From: an uncultured Chlamydiae bacterium | GTDB taxonomy: Bacteria; Chlamydiota; Chlamydiia; Chlamydiales; SM23-39 | Direction: 5' to 3' | DNA: 6,473 nt | Assembly (NCBI GenBank): GCA_903889795.1 | Contig: CAISYW010000170.1 | Coordinates: forward strand, 1 to 6,473 | In this document: positions 1 to 6,330 of the stretch, piece by piece | Layout of the letters: each line of letters begins with the position of its first letter | How positions within the stretch are numbered: position 1 is the first letter of the stretch | Notes under the pieces: generated by a model | What the model saw: only the letters and a program-made list of their open reading frames with translations | Databases searched by the model: none | Told to the model about the DNA's origin: nothing | Position numbers and translations under genes: made by a program

Positions 1-81
1 GCAGCCTATAATCAATTTTTGGCAAAACCAAGACGTTCGCCCCATTACGAAATAACAATTCTTCGGTTTTGAGCTGCAGTG

Positions 82-126
82 AAAGCTCTCGGGGATCGAC
101 TTACGATCGTCGATCCCCGAGTCTTT
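82..126. terminator. Perfect 13-bp stem-loop, possible bidirectional terminator
   Basis: CTCGGGGATCGAC at 88-100 is exactly complementary to GTCGATCCCCGAG at 109-121, leaving an 8-nt loop at 101-108. AAAG (82-85) and CTTT (123-126) extend the pairing beyond small bulges, so either strand has a short A side and a short T side. It stands 16 nt after the stop of the open frame that ends at 72, which suits a terminator for a gene to the left. The T tract is only three bases, so the intrinsic-terminator reading is uncertain. A protein-binding inverted repeat is the alternative. Confidence 0.5.
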
Positions 127-235
127 GTCCAAGCCGAAAAATTAAGAACCTATCCGCGCTCAGAATATCAAACAATTGCATTTAAATAGCTTAAAGCCTT
201 CACTTTTAGCAATAAACATTTCTTTATTTTCATAC

Positions 236-272
236 TAAATTGATAATATTGTAATTATTAATTATCAATTTA
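236..272. repeat. AT-rich 12-bp perfect inverted repeat
   Basis: TAAATTGATAAT at 236-247 is the exact reverse complement of ATTATCAATTTA at 261-272, with a 13-nt spacer. It ends two bases upstream of the candidate -35 box of the following gene, where an activator site or UP-like element would lie. In so AT-rich a stretch a 12-bp match can arise by chance, so an operator role is only a suggestion. Confidence 0.4.
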
Positions 273-273
273 A

Positions 274-301
274 TTAACTTTTGAGTTATACTATATATAA
301 C
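274..301 (+). promoter_or_regulatory. Candidate sigma-70-type promoter for the gene at 401
   Basis: TTAACT (274-279, 4 of 6 matches to TTGACA) and TATAAC (296-301, 5 of 6 to TATAAT) are separated by 16 nt. A start of transcription near 308 would give a leader of about 93 nt that contains the palindrome at 351-364. Other overlapping -10-like hexamers exist (TATACT at 287-292), so the exact boxes are uncertain. Confidence 0.35.
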
Positions 302-350
302 ATTAACTAACAAATTAAAACAATTAGTAGCCATATTCAAAAGATAAAAA

Positions 351-364
351 ATCACCGCGGTGAT
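351..364. promoter_or_regulatory. Perfect 14-bp palindrome in the 5' leader
   Basis: ATCACCGCGGTGAT is a perfect palindrome with a GC-rich centre, set in an otherwise AT-rich leader 36 nt before the preferred GTG start at 401. It could be an operator for a dimeric regulator. As it has no loop bases it would be a poor RNA hairpin. It lies 24 nt upstream of the ribosome binding site at 388-394. No regulator can be named. Confidence 0.35.
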
Positions 365-387
365 CTTGGCAAAATGGCGTACTTAAA

Positions 388-394
388 AAGGGAG
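388..394 (+). promoter_or_regulatory. Shine-Dalgarno site that selects the GTG start
   Basis: AAGGGAG lies 6 nt before GTG at 401. The in-frame ATG at 374 has no comparable purine tract in front of it. This site is the reason for preferring the 398-residue product. Confidence 0.6.
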
Positions 395-400
395 AACTCC

Positions 401-1597
401 GTGTCTGTTTTTTTTGATTCTCGATTTTTTGAAAAGCCGATTAACTGGGAAACCCATCGTGCCACCATCCAAGGCAAACGGCTTGTCGCCACAAAAATGG
501 AATTGGCAAGCAGCTGCTTTTCAAATGGCTTTCGAGAATTTGTTGATGACCCCACTTTTTTACCTTCATTAATGATTATCGAAACAAGGCAGATGAACCT
601 TTTGCGATTTAATCTTATAAAATTGCTGAAAACCGACTCTGATTTACAAGCTCAAGACCCTGGTCTGCTTCGAATGATCGAGATTATTGAGAATGTGATT
701 AAAGAACGAATCGGCCGGCTACCGAACTCCTATCCAATGCCGGTACCTGATTGTTCTCCAAAACTCAGGGCTATTTATGATCAGTGCGCAGATGTGTTTG
801 AAGCATTCATTGAGTCTCATACCGTTTGTTTTCATGCGCAGAGTCCCGATTTCATTCCATTTCAATATTTATTGAAAATGATTGAAAAATCAGAAAACCC
901 CGGCACTAATTTTCGAAATAGGGTGATTTTTCGCGATTATCGACAACCCGAACCATTTTTAACAGTCGAGCAATATGCGCCTGATTCAGAAACCGACGAT
1001 ACTGAGCCCGCCAGAAGCGAATCGGTTCTTTCTGTCGATTTATGCAGTGCAAATATGGAGCGCGGTGAATCCGCATTCTACTACCTCAGCTTGGCTGAGA
1101 GTGCTTCAGATTCAACAAATGTTTTGAAAAAGCCTTTAAAACGTTTATTAGGTTCTTTTCAAATCGAGGTTGATCAGCAAAAAAAAATCGTTCAAAGAAT
1201 CCGTGCGATTCAAGAATGGCTAAAAGAACACTCAGAAGGCTGTGGAAATATGGTTATGATTTGCCTCCCCAAAGAAATCGCTTGTGCTAAGGACTCGCCT
1301 CTTTGGATATCCGGACCAAATGGGTGGCTTTATCAAGAAGTCGGCCCACGAGAACACATTCTCGATCTATTGCAGCAAGGTCATATGATTGAATCGCGTA
1401 AGCATTTAAAAATAAAGACAGATGGCTTTTGGGGCAATGACCTTTCGATTCAAGGACGTATCATGACTCATGCAACCAGACAACGAGAGATCCTCAGTTT
1501 TCAACGAAATGCAATTCCTCATGCCATTATGCGAGAATGCAAAGAGAGGATGGAGGAAATCGCGCGGGAGCTGATTTCTGCGGGAAGGCGTACCTAA
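401..1597 (+). CDS. Uncharacterised 398-residue soluble protein
   Basis: I do not recognise this protein. The frame is open from the ATG at 374 (407 residues), but the GTG at 401 has a strong ribosome binding site 6 nt upstream and is preferred, giving 398 residues. There is no signal peptide and no membrane segment, so a cytosolic (or secreted-effector type) location is likely. The N-terminal half is mixed helical with many charged residues. Around residues 195-210 lies an acidic, Ser-rich stretch (DSETDDTEPARSES) that looks like a flexible linker between two domains. The C-terminal half has a Lys/Gln-rich helical segment near 250-275 and ends in a charged amphipathic helix (about 377-393). 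A Trp/Gly-rich patch (WISGPNGWLY, about 302-311) is the most motif-like part. It stands alone on the plus strand and converges on the EamA transporter gene. It could be a lineage-restricted protein or host-directed effector, but nothing in the sequence proves that. Confidence 0.8.
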   Translation: MSVFFDSRFFEKPINWETHRATIQGKRLVATKMELASSCFSNGFREFVDDPTFLPSLMIIETRQMNLLRFNLIKLLKTDSDLQAQDPGLLRMIEIIENVIKERIGRLPNSYPMPVPDCSPKLRAIYDQCADVFEAFIESHTVCFHAQSPDFIPFQYLLKMIEKSENPGTNFRNRVIFRDYRQPEPFLTVEQYAPDSETDDTEPARSESVLSVDLCSANMERGESAFYYLSLAESASDSTNVLKKPLKRLLGSFQIEVDQQKKIVQRIRAIQEWLKEHSEGCGNMVMICLPKEIACAKDSPLWISGPNGWLYQEVGPREHILDLLQQGHMIESRKHLKIKTDGFWGNDLSIQGRIMTHATRQREILSFQRNAIPHAIMRECKERMEEIARELISAGRRT

Positions 1598-1603
1598 AGC
1601 ACG

Positions 1604-1654
1604 TTCCCAGCATCTCGCTAAAGGGCTGCGGGCCATGCAGGAAATCTTTTTTTT
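1604..1654 (+). terminator. Hairpin plus T8 tract between convergent genes
   Basis: TTCC(ca)GCAT at 1604-1613 pairs with ATGC(a)GGAA at 1635-1643, and GC-rich bases inside (GGGCTGCGGGCC) can pair further. TC and a run of eight T residues (1647-1654) follow directly, ending one base before the stop of the minus-strand transporter gene. This suits a rho-independent terminator for the gene ending at 1597. The stem is imperfect. Confidence 0.5.
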
Positions 1655-1655
1655 G

Positions 1656-2546
1656 CTAACGTTTTAACACCGATTCATTAATCAATTTCTGATAGCGATG
1701 TTCGAAATGGATCGAAAGAAGAGAGCCTGCCACAACAATTGCAACACCCAAGAACGTGAGCAAATCCGGAATGTGATTCCAAATTAGATAATCGAAAATC
1801 CCAGAAAAAATCACGCTCGAATAGGCAATCGGTCCCAAAACCGAAGCCTTTGCATGTTGCAAAGAATAGGTCATTAAAAAGACACCCAAATAAACAAAAA
1901 CTCCAACACCGATCAAATAGATCAAATTTTGTATGGACGGCATAGAAAATTCAACAAACGCCATTGGCAAAGAGACCAACGTCCCGAAAAGAAAATAATA
2001 AAAAAGAGTACGCTCCGCCGGTTCTGTATGAGAAAGTCGCGCAGTCACAACAAATGAGAATGCGGTTCCAAGACCTGCAGCTAGTGCATAGAGGGCGCCA
2101 ATAGAGAGGGCTTCCGTACCAGGCTTTAAAATCAAAACGACCCCCACAAAGCCCATGATGGTTCCCCACCAAAGATTGCGGCGAATGCGAATACCCAACC
2201 ACGCAAAAATAATGAATGGAATCCAGAGGGGAGCCGTATTTTGTAACAAAGAAGCGTCAACCAGAGGAATGCTTTTCAACGCAGTGAACACAAAAAAAAA
2301 GATGGACACACCGAGAAGATCCCGAAACAGATGCAAGCCCCATTTTTTTGTTTTTAATGAACAGCGCTTCAAAGTCACTAAAGGAACGGTCAAAATCAAG
2401 CAAATTACATTCTGAAATAAAAGAATCACCCAAATCGAAACATCGTGAATAATCAGCTTATTACAGATATTCGACATCGTTAAAAAAAGCCACCCCAACA
2501 AGCTGCAAAGCACAGCAATCAACAGTTTTTTTTGAATCGGAATCAT
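1656..2546 (-). CDS. EamA/DMT-family membrane transporter
   Basis: This is a ten-helix carrier of the drug/metabolite transporter superfamily, in the inner membrane. About ten hydrophobic segments are visible, arranged as two EamA repeats of five. The first repeat ends with the family-typical pattern of a helix after IPLVDASLLQNTAPLW and then a GTIMGFVGVVLILKPG helix. The second repeats it with QHAKASVLGPIAYSSVIF and LTFLGVAIVVAGSLL. Length (296 residues) is normal for the family. The longest frame begins at a TTG (2558). I prefer the ATG at 2546, although its AAGAAAGG purine tract is only 1 nt away, so the start is uncertain. It is probably co-transcribed behind the glycosyltransferase-like gene (about 46 nt gap). 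Substrate cannot be read from sequence. In intracellular bacteria relatives import metabolites such as S-adenosylmethionine, so that is one possibility; export of amino acids or drugs is another. Confidence 0.9.
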   Translation of the reverse strand: MIPIQKKLLIAVLCSLLGWLFLTMSNICNKLIIHDVSIWVILLFQNVICLILTVPLVTLKRCSLKTKKWGLHLFRDLLGVSIFFFVFTALKSIPLVDASLLQNTAPLWIPFIIFAWLGIRIRRNLWWGTIMGFVGVVLILKPGTEALSIGALYALAAGLGTAFSFVVTARLSHTEPAERTLFYYFLFGTLVSLPMAFVEFSMPSIQNLIYLIGVGVFVYLGVFLMTYSLQHAKASVLGPIAYSSVIFSGIFDYLIWNHIPDLLTFLGVAIVVAGSLLSIHFEHRYQKLINESVLKR

Positions 2547-2570
2547 ACCTTTCTTCAATACACCAGTAAT

Positions 2571-2584
2571 TTGTATATATACAA
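2571..2584. promoter_or_regulatory. Perfect 14-bp palindrome ahead of the EamA gene
   Basis: TTGTATATATACAA is a perfect palindrome filling much of the short gap between the glycosyltransferase-like and transporter genes. Its TGT...ACA ends are typical of sites for dimeric helix-turn-helix repressors. It might give the transporter its own regulation inside the operon. No matching -35/-10 pair was found around it, and AT alternation makes chance palindromes easier. Confidence 0.3.
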
Positions 2585-2592
2585 TAACAACA

Positions 2593-3315
2593 TTACATTT
2601 CTGTTCTCGAGATCAGGCTCTTCAACAGCCCCCCATGAAAATGCTGAATATATGCGTGATCATTTGAACCCTGAGTCATGCTCCAGTTGAAAATGGGAGG
2701 GAGCTCGACCAATGGTGTTTGATCCACCAAAAGGGCTTTCGCCAGCGCGTGCTGATCAAAGGCATATCGGTCATTGCGCTGTTCAATTTCCTGTACCCAC
2801 CTGAGAAGAATGCTCGCATCCTTTCGAAATGCAATAACGCCGCAGTTATAGTAGACCTCATTAACTCGAATAAGCCCTTTTTTTCTATGCAGATGCTGAA
2901 TCTCTTCAGACTCTCTGCATAAGGCAATATTTGCTCCCAGGCCTAGGCAGTTAAATAAAGGCTCCAATGGCTTTAAAACCTGGCAATCTAGATCGATCCA
3001 GAGAGAACATGCAAATAGTGATTGGAGCAGAGCAAAAGGCTTTTTAAAATAGATCATGCGATGAGTCCAAATCGCTGCGCTGTACCGCTGTTCCCAGAGT
3101 GCCCGTTTTTTACTCGAGCGAACGATTTTTTCCACAAAAAGAACTTTATTCAGAGAAAGGCAGGTTCCTCGTTGTTGACAATAGGCAATGCCCTTAGCTG
3201 TCATACCAAAATCAATAAAAATAATCGGGTAGTCATTGCAAGTGGAGTAATGTTTCCACCACCACGGGAGAAGCCATTCTTGATTGGCATCGCATCCAAC
3301 AATAATTCCTTGCAT
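2593..3315 (-). CDS. DxD glycosyltransferase-like protein (GT8/GT-A style)
   Basis: This 240-residue protein resembles sugar-nucleotide-dependent glycosyltransferases of the GT-A fold. It begins with a beta-strand pattern (MQGIIVGCDANQEWLLPWWW). A central hydrophobic strand leads into LWIDLDCQV, with the D108-x-D110 motif that in this fold binds the metal and the UDP-sugar. Then come YYNCGVIAF (155-163), comparable to the F/Y-N-S/T-G-V motif of GT8 enzymes, FDQHAL (186-191), comparable to their DQ motif, and a late HFHGG (225-229) like their terminal H-x-G metal/phosphate site. The order of these motifs supports the fold. No signal peptide or membrane helix is seen, so it is probably cytosolic. 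The start has a good ribosome binding site (AGGGGG, 7 nt upstream). It lies 45 nt behind the VWA gene and about 46 nt ahead of the transporter gene. Donor and acceptor are unknown; surface polysaccharide or protein glycosylation are both possible. Confidence 0.75.
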   Translation of the reverse strand: MQGIIVGCDANQEWLLPWWWKHYSTCNDYPIIFIDFGMTAKGIAYCQQRGTCLSLNKVLFVEKIVRSSKKRALWEQRYSAAIWTHRMIYFKKPFALLQSLFACSLWIDLDCQVLKPLEPLFNCLGLGANIALCRESEEIQHLHRKKGLIRVNEVYYNCGVIAFRKDASILLRWVQEIEQRNDRYAFDQHALAKALLVDQTPLVELPPIFNWSMTQGSNDHAYIQHFHGGLLKSLISRTEM

Positions 3316-3360
3316 ATGGCCACCCCCTGTTTTATTTATACTGCTCGGGGCAATGAAGTG

Positions 3361-4014
3361 TTAGACCTTTGTAGCCGCCAACTGTTTTCGCTCGTCAGAA
3401 GAAAAGAAAACCTTATTTCCCTGCCGCGCAGATAAGACCTGTTTTCCGATCGAATCAAAAGCCCCTACAATATTCGAAGATTTGTAATAGGCGGTCTGTC
3501 CGGAAGCGAGCCCACAATTTTGCGCAACAGTAATTCCACCGAGATCCGCCCCAAGAAAGACAAAGTCCCAACCCCGAGCCTGATTTTTCTCAATCAACTT
3601 TTTGACCTTGGCAATAGTAAACTCGCGACTCGCATTCTCTTGTCCATCAGTGACAATTGCAACAATGACGTGAGCCGGTCTTTCTGACGGATTCATTTTT
3701 TCAATCTTTTGGCTCATGTCAATGACCGTTCTGCCAATCGCATCCAAAAGAGCGGTTGAACCTCTCGGCTCGTATTGTTTTGCAAAAGCATCTTGATCCA
3801 CTTTGCTCAAGTCAGAAAAATTATTGAGGACTTGATACTCATGATCAAACTGAACTAAGGTGAATGATGCCTTCTCTTTATTTTGTTTCTGAGTGGCAAT
3901 AAATTGCTTAATACCGCCCCTGGTATCTTCGGCAACAATCTCCATCGAACCTGAACGGTCAACGATCAAAGCAATCGCCGTATAATCACTTCTCAACTGA
4001 GTAGCTGCACCCAT
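3361..4014 (-). CDS. Stand-alone von Willebrand factor A (VWA) domain protein
   Basis: This 217-residue protein is almost entirely one VWA domain with an intact metal-ion-dependent adhesion site: D19-R-S21-G-S23 (DRSGSM), T87 in PRGSTALLDAIGRT, and D123 in IVTDGQENASREFT. It belongs to the widespread single-domain cytosolic type found in bacteria and phages, where LVQFD, RGSTALLDAIG, TDGQENASREFT and WDFVFLGA recur. No signal peptide or membrane anchor is present. The frame stays open to a TTG at 4188, but that extension runs into the dispersed repeat. The ATG at 4014 has GGAG exactly 6 nt upstream (4021-4024) and precedes the conserved domain by a normal distance; the ATG at 4020 directly abuts GGAG. 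It is first in a likely operon with the glycosyltransferase-like and EamA genes. VWA domains usually bind a partner protein through the metal site, often an AAA ATPase, but none is encoded here, so the role is unknown. Confidence 0.9.
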   Translation of the reverse strand: MGAATQLRSDYTAIALIVDRSGSMEIVAEDTRGGIKQFIATQKQNKEKASFTLVQFDHEYQVLNNFSDLSKVDQDAFAKQYEPRGSTALLDAIGRTVIDMSQKIEKMNPSERPAHVIVAIVTDGQENASREFTIAKVKKLIEKNQARGWDFVFLGADLGGITVAQNCGLASGQTAYYKSSNIVGAFDSIGKQVLSARQGNKVFFSSDERKQLAATKV

Positions 4015-4129
4015 TTTCATCTCCAGTCTAAGAATTATTTTCATGTTGGATTTTACGATTAAGTCAATTAAGAATACATTAAAAAAGCTTTCAGAATCGA
4101 CGAGCATTTGGTTTGCTTTTTCACTCGAC

Positions 4130-4273
4130 TTTGGAGATTTTTTGAGGACAGGATTTGCGTTCCAAAGTATTGCGGAGATCGAAGCCAACTTGCAGCAAGT
4201 TAGCGAGAACGAGGAGCATTAGAACACAAAAGAGATCGATGAAAAATCAAATGTTCAGGCCGATAGCGGTATA
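4130..4273 (-). repeat. Dispersed hairpin repeat, left copy (after the CPBP gene)
   Basis: This ~144-bp element, read on the minus strand, starts with TATACCGC 12 nt after the CPBP stop codon. It matches the copy at 6331-6473 along its whole length, with small indels near the distal end. Positions 4167-4208 are identical to 6398-6439 (42 bp). It folds about a central AACTTG/CAAGTT dyad with a 3-nt loop. The outer stem is less perfect than in the right copy, but two of its changes are T opposite G, which still pair in RNA made in the CPBP direction. No long T tract follows, so it is not a textbook terminator. It also forms the upstream flank of the VWA gene. Confidence 0.85.
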
Positions 4274-4285
4274 TTTAACGCCCTA

Positions 4286-4951
4286 TTAGGGAACCACGGG
4301 AATGATTGCCAAAATAACAGCAGGAAGAGCATTATTGCCCATATGAAATGCGGTAGAATAAAATAAGTTTCCTGTTGACTCCTGAATTGCGCCTAGAATC
4401 AAACTTAAAGCAAACTTGTGAACAATCGAATCAACTCCATTCGCTGGATAAGGGCTATTCATGTGAGCTAGAGCATAAACTGCTGAACTAAAAGCGATTC
4501 GTGCGATTTTCGCTGTTTTAGTATTGATTGCTGATACATATTGAGGAGCATTTTTATTTAAGATTTGAATGGGAATTTTTTTTAACAATTGTTCTTGTAA
4601 TAAATATCGAAACAAAATTTCTTCATAAACCGGTCCATATATTCCGTTGTACGGTAACTTTCCATGAATCATAAATAATCTTTTCGGAAACATGATAACG
4701 TCATTAAACAACCGAATCCACGTTGGTGTTTTTATTTCAAAATTAATTACAGTAGAAATACCTAGAGTTGAAAAAACCAGTAGGGATGCAAAACAAGAGC
4801 CAATGCCTTTAAAATAAAACTTTAAAAATGTTGAGCTGTTGGTTGGCGTTAAATTGGTTGGATTTAGAAAATCATTTTTATGAATCAATTTATCTTGATC
4901 TTTAGAAACAACACCTATCACAGGAGTTGTTGGAAAACTAATCGCTGGCAT
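4286..4951 (-). CDS. CPBP-family intramembrane metalloprotease (CAAX protease/Abi-like)
   Basis: This 221-residue membrane protein carries the three CPBP (Rce1/Abi) motifs in order. These are E110-E111-x3-R115 in VYEEILFR; Y159-x3-H163 in VYALAHM, where Tyr replaces the usual Phe; and H203-x3-N207 in FHMGNN. In the family the glutamates and histidines form the active site within the membrane. Hydrophobic segments lie at about 48-70, 150-163, 178-190 and 196-220. The N-terminal 40 residues are polar. The total is short, and fewer clear helices are seen than in long family members. The start has a weak site (AGGG, 6 nt upstream). Bacterial relatives process prenylated or peptide substrates, or act in bacteriocin self-immunity or maturation; the substrate here is unknown. 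The gene is visibly more AT-rich than its neighbours and is divergent from the MFS gene. A copy of the hairpin repeat lies 12 nt after its stop codon. Confidence 0.85.
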   Translation of the reverse strand: MPAISFPTTPVIGVVSKDQDKLIHKNDFLNPTNLTPTNSSTFLKFYFKGIGSCFASLLVFSTLGISTVINFEIKTPTWIRLFNDVIMFPKRLFMIHGKLPYNGIYGPVYEEILFRYLLQEQLLKKIPIQILNKNAPQYVSAINTKTAKIARIAFSSAVYALAHMNSPYPANGVDSIVHKFALSLILGAIQESTGNLFYSTAFHMGNNALPAVILAIIPVVP

Positions 4952-4975
4952 AAAAAACCCTATTTATTGCATCAA

Positions 4976-5004
4976 AGAATAGGCCAATTTTTTATTTTTT
5001 TAAA
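4976..5004 (-). promoter_or_regulatory. Candidate promoter for the CPBP gene
   Basis: On the minus strand TTTAAA (5004-4999, 4 of 6 to TTGACA) and TATTCT (4981-4976, 4 of 6 to TATAAT) are 17 nt apart. A start near 4969 gives a leader of about 18 nt. The spacer is made of A tracts. The same 123-nt intergenic region must also hold the MFS promoter. For that gene only weaker pairs are seen, such as TTGTCA (5031-5036) with CAAAAT (5053-5058), which would start transcription too close to the ribosome binding site. Confidence 0.35.
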
Positions 5005-5074
5005 CTGTTTTTATTTTTAAAAAAAATGATTTGTCACGATTTATTTAAACGACAAAATGATCGTAAGGAAATAA

Positions 5075-6325
5075 ATGAATAAGCAACCATCAAAATGGAT
5101 GTTCATGCAAACAGCTCGATTAAATTTTTCCTTGTGGCTCGTATTGTTTGTCGTTTTTCTTGACCATGTCGGAATCGGACTGGTTTATCCGATGTTTTCT
5201 TCCATGTTGTTTGAGCCTGGCAGTCCATTCATCGATAGCGGAGCATCGAATGCGATAAAAGGCTGGTATTTAGGATTGATGCTTTCAGCTATGCCGTTCG
5301 CAGCTTTTTTCAGCGGTCCCATTTTGGGCACTCTCTCCGATCAAAAAGGACGAAGGCCGTTATTTATGTTTTGTCTAAGCCTGGCGATCGTGGGATATGT
5401 TTGTTCAGTAATTGGCGTCATTGCAAACAGCTTGATCATTCTCATCGGCTCAAGGATTGTCGTGGGATTGGCTGATGGATCGATGGGAGTGGTCAGCGCG
5501 GCGATTGCTGATTTAAGTCCGAATGATTCAACGAAGGCAAAAAATTTTGGATTGTATGCAATGGTCAGCGGCGTCGGATTTGCATTGGGACCCGTTTTGG
5601 GAGGCGTATTATCTGCTTATGGCTTTACCTTTCCATTTTTGTTTGCGGGATTGGCAACGCTGCTTAATTTATTTCTAATCTGGATCTACTTTAACGAGAC
5701 GCATACAGTGCGAAAATCTGCCGTAATTCGCTTTGCCGATGGAATCCACAATTTAAAAAAAGCCTTTCTCATTCAGCCCTTACGAGTCTTGTTTCTCGTT
5801 TCTGTTTTCTTTTGCGTTGGCTGGTCGTTTTTTTACGAGTTTCTTCCAGTGATCTGGATTTCGGATTATGGATTTAATCCGGTGCGAGTCGGGTTCTTTT
5901 TTGCATTTGGAGCGGGATTTTATGCCCTATCTTCCGGAGTTTTGATTCGCCCTATTGTCAGTCGATGCAAACCCTACCGGGTTCTGTTTTATTCATTGTG
6001 CGCCTTGGGCGTTGTGACAATTTTACTCCTACTTCATCCTGGCGCAATATGGATTTGGATTTATCTGCCAATCGTAAATTTCCTGGTTGCATTGATTTGG
6101 CCCACCTATACCACAATGATTTCCGATTGGGCAGGGCGTGATGCACAGGGAGAAATTTTAGGTATTTCCGGATCCCTCCAAGCCTTGGCATTTGCGATCA
6201 GCCCCCTTGCCGGTGGTTTTTTGGTGGGCGCAAACACTCATATGCCGATGTTTGTTGGCGGCCTTTCGATGTTATTTGCAGCTCTCTTTATTGGGATTTT
6301 GCTTCGTAAGAAACTTTTTTACTAA
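5075..6325 (+). CDS. MFS efflux transporter, TetA/DHA1-like
   Basis: This 416-residue, 12-helix major facilitator protein is probably a proton-coupled exporter in the inner membrane. TM1 carries FLDHVGIGLVYP, close in style to TetA-group carriers, with D30 in the membrane. The loop between TM2 and TM3 has motif A (GTLSDQKGRR, 85-94, with D89 and the Arg pair). TM5 holds the antiporter motif C pattern GFALGPVLGG (168-177). A polar central loop of about 25 residues (207-232) separates the two halves. The second half ends with the AQGEILGISGSLQALA region followed by SPLAGG, also seen in the TetA group. Length is normal. The start is set by AAGGA, 5 nt upstream of the ATG. It is richer in G+C than the divergent CPBP gene. 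A hairpin repeat begins 5 nt after the stop. Substrate is unknown; drug or metabolite export is the family expectation, and tetracycline resistance should not be assumed. Confidence 0.92.
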   Translation: MNKQPSKWMFMQTARLNFSLWLVLFVVFLDHVGIGLVYPMFSSMLFEPGSPFIDSGASNAIKGWYLGLMLSAMPFAAFFSGPILGTLSDQKGRRPLFMFCLSLAIVGYVCSVIGVIANSLIILIGSRIVVGLADGSMGVVSAAIADLSPNDSTKAKNFGLYAMVSGVGFALGPVLGGVLSAYGFTFPFLFAGLATLLNLFLIWIYFNETHTVRKSAVIRFADGIHNLKKAFLIQPLRVLFLVSVFFCVGWSFFYEFLPVIWISDYGFNPVRVGFFFAFGAGFYALSSGVLIRPIVSRCKPYRVLFYSLCALGVVTILLLLHPGAIWIWIYLPIVNFLVALIWPTYTTMISDWAGRDAQGEILGISGSLQALAFAISPLAGGFLVGANTHMPMFVGGLSMLFAALFIGILLRKKLFY

Positions 6326-6330
6326 AGAGG

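Larger units (their letters stand above)
1..400. other. Gene-free left region with regulatory-looking structure
   Basis: No convincing complete gene lies here. Two plus-strand frames are open from the window edge: one stops at 70-72 (TGA, 23 residues) and one at 53-55 (TAA, 17 residues). Either could be the tail of a gene lying to the left, but both are too short to recognise. The rest becomes strongly AT-rich from about 180 to 350. It holds a perfect stem-loop, an AT-rich inverted repeat, a candidate promoter and a GC-rich palindrome, each listed separately. The layout fits an intergenic region that ends an upstream gene and then drives the gene starting near 401. Confidence 0.6.

Noticed and set aside
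1..72. Partial coding sequence from the left edge
   Set aside because: Two different plus-strand frames are open at the edge, and both give short, unrecognisable tails, so neither can be chosen.
374..400. ATG start at 374 for the unknown protein
   Set aside because: It has no Shine-Dalgarno tract, whereas AAGGGAG is well spaced from the GTG at 401. Kept as an alternative only.
1597..1645. Possible third, degraded copy of the hairpin repeat after the gene ending at 1597
   Set aside because: It shares only short pieces (CGTTCC, ATCTCGCTAA, GCTGC) with different spacing, which is not enough to call homology. It is better described as a terminator hairpin.
3022..3435. 137-residue plus-strand frame
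   Set aside because: It overlaps the glycosyltransferase-like and VWA genes antisense, has no recognisable domain, and reads as a shadow of their codon structure.
4062..4067. TTGACT on the minus strand as a -35 box for the VWA operon
   Set aside because: No acceptable -10 hexamer lies 16-18 nt downstream.
4015..4188. N-terminal extension of the VWA protein to a TTG at 4188 (58 extra residues)
   Set aside because: The extension is translated partly from the dispersed repeat, precedes the conserved domain, and lacks a ribosome binding site. GGAG 6 nt before the ATG at 4014 decides the shorter start.
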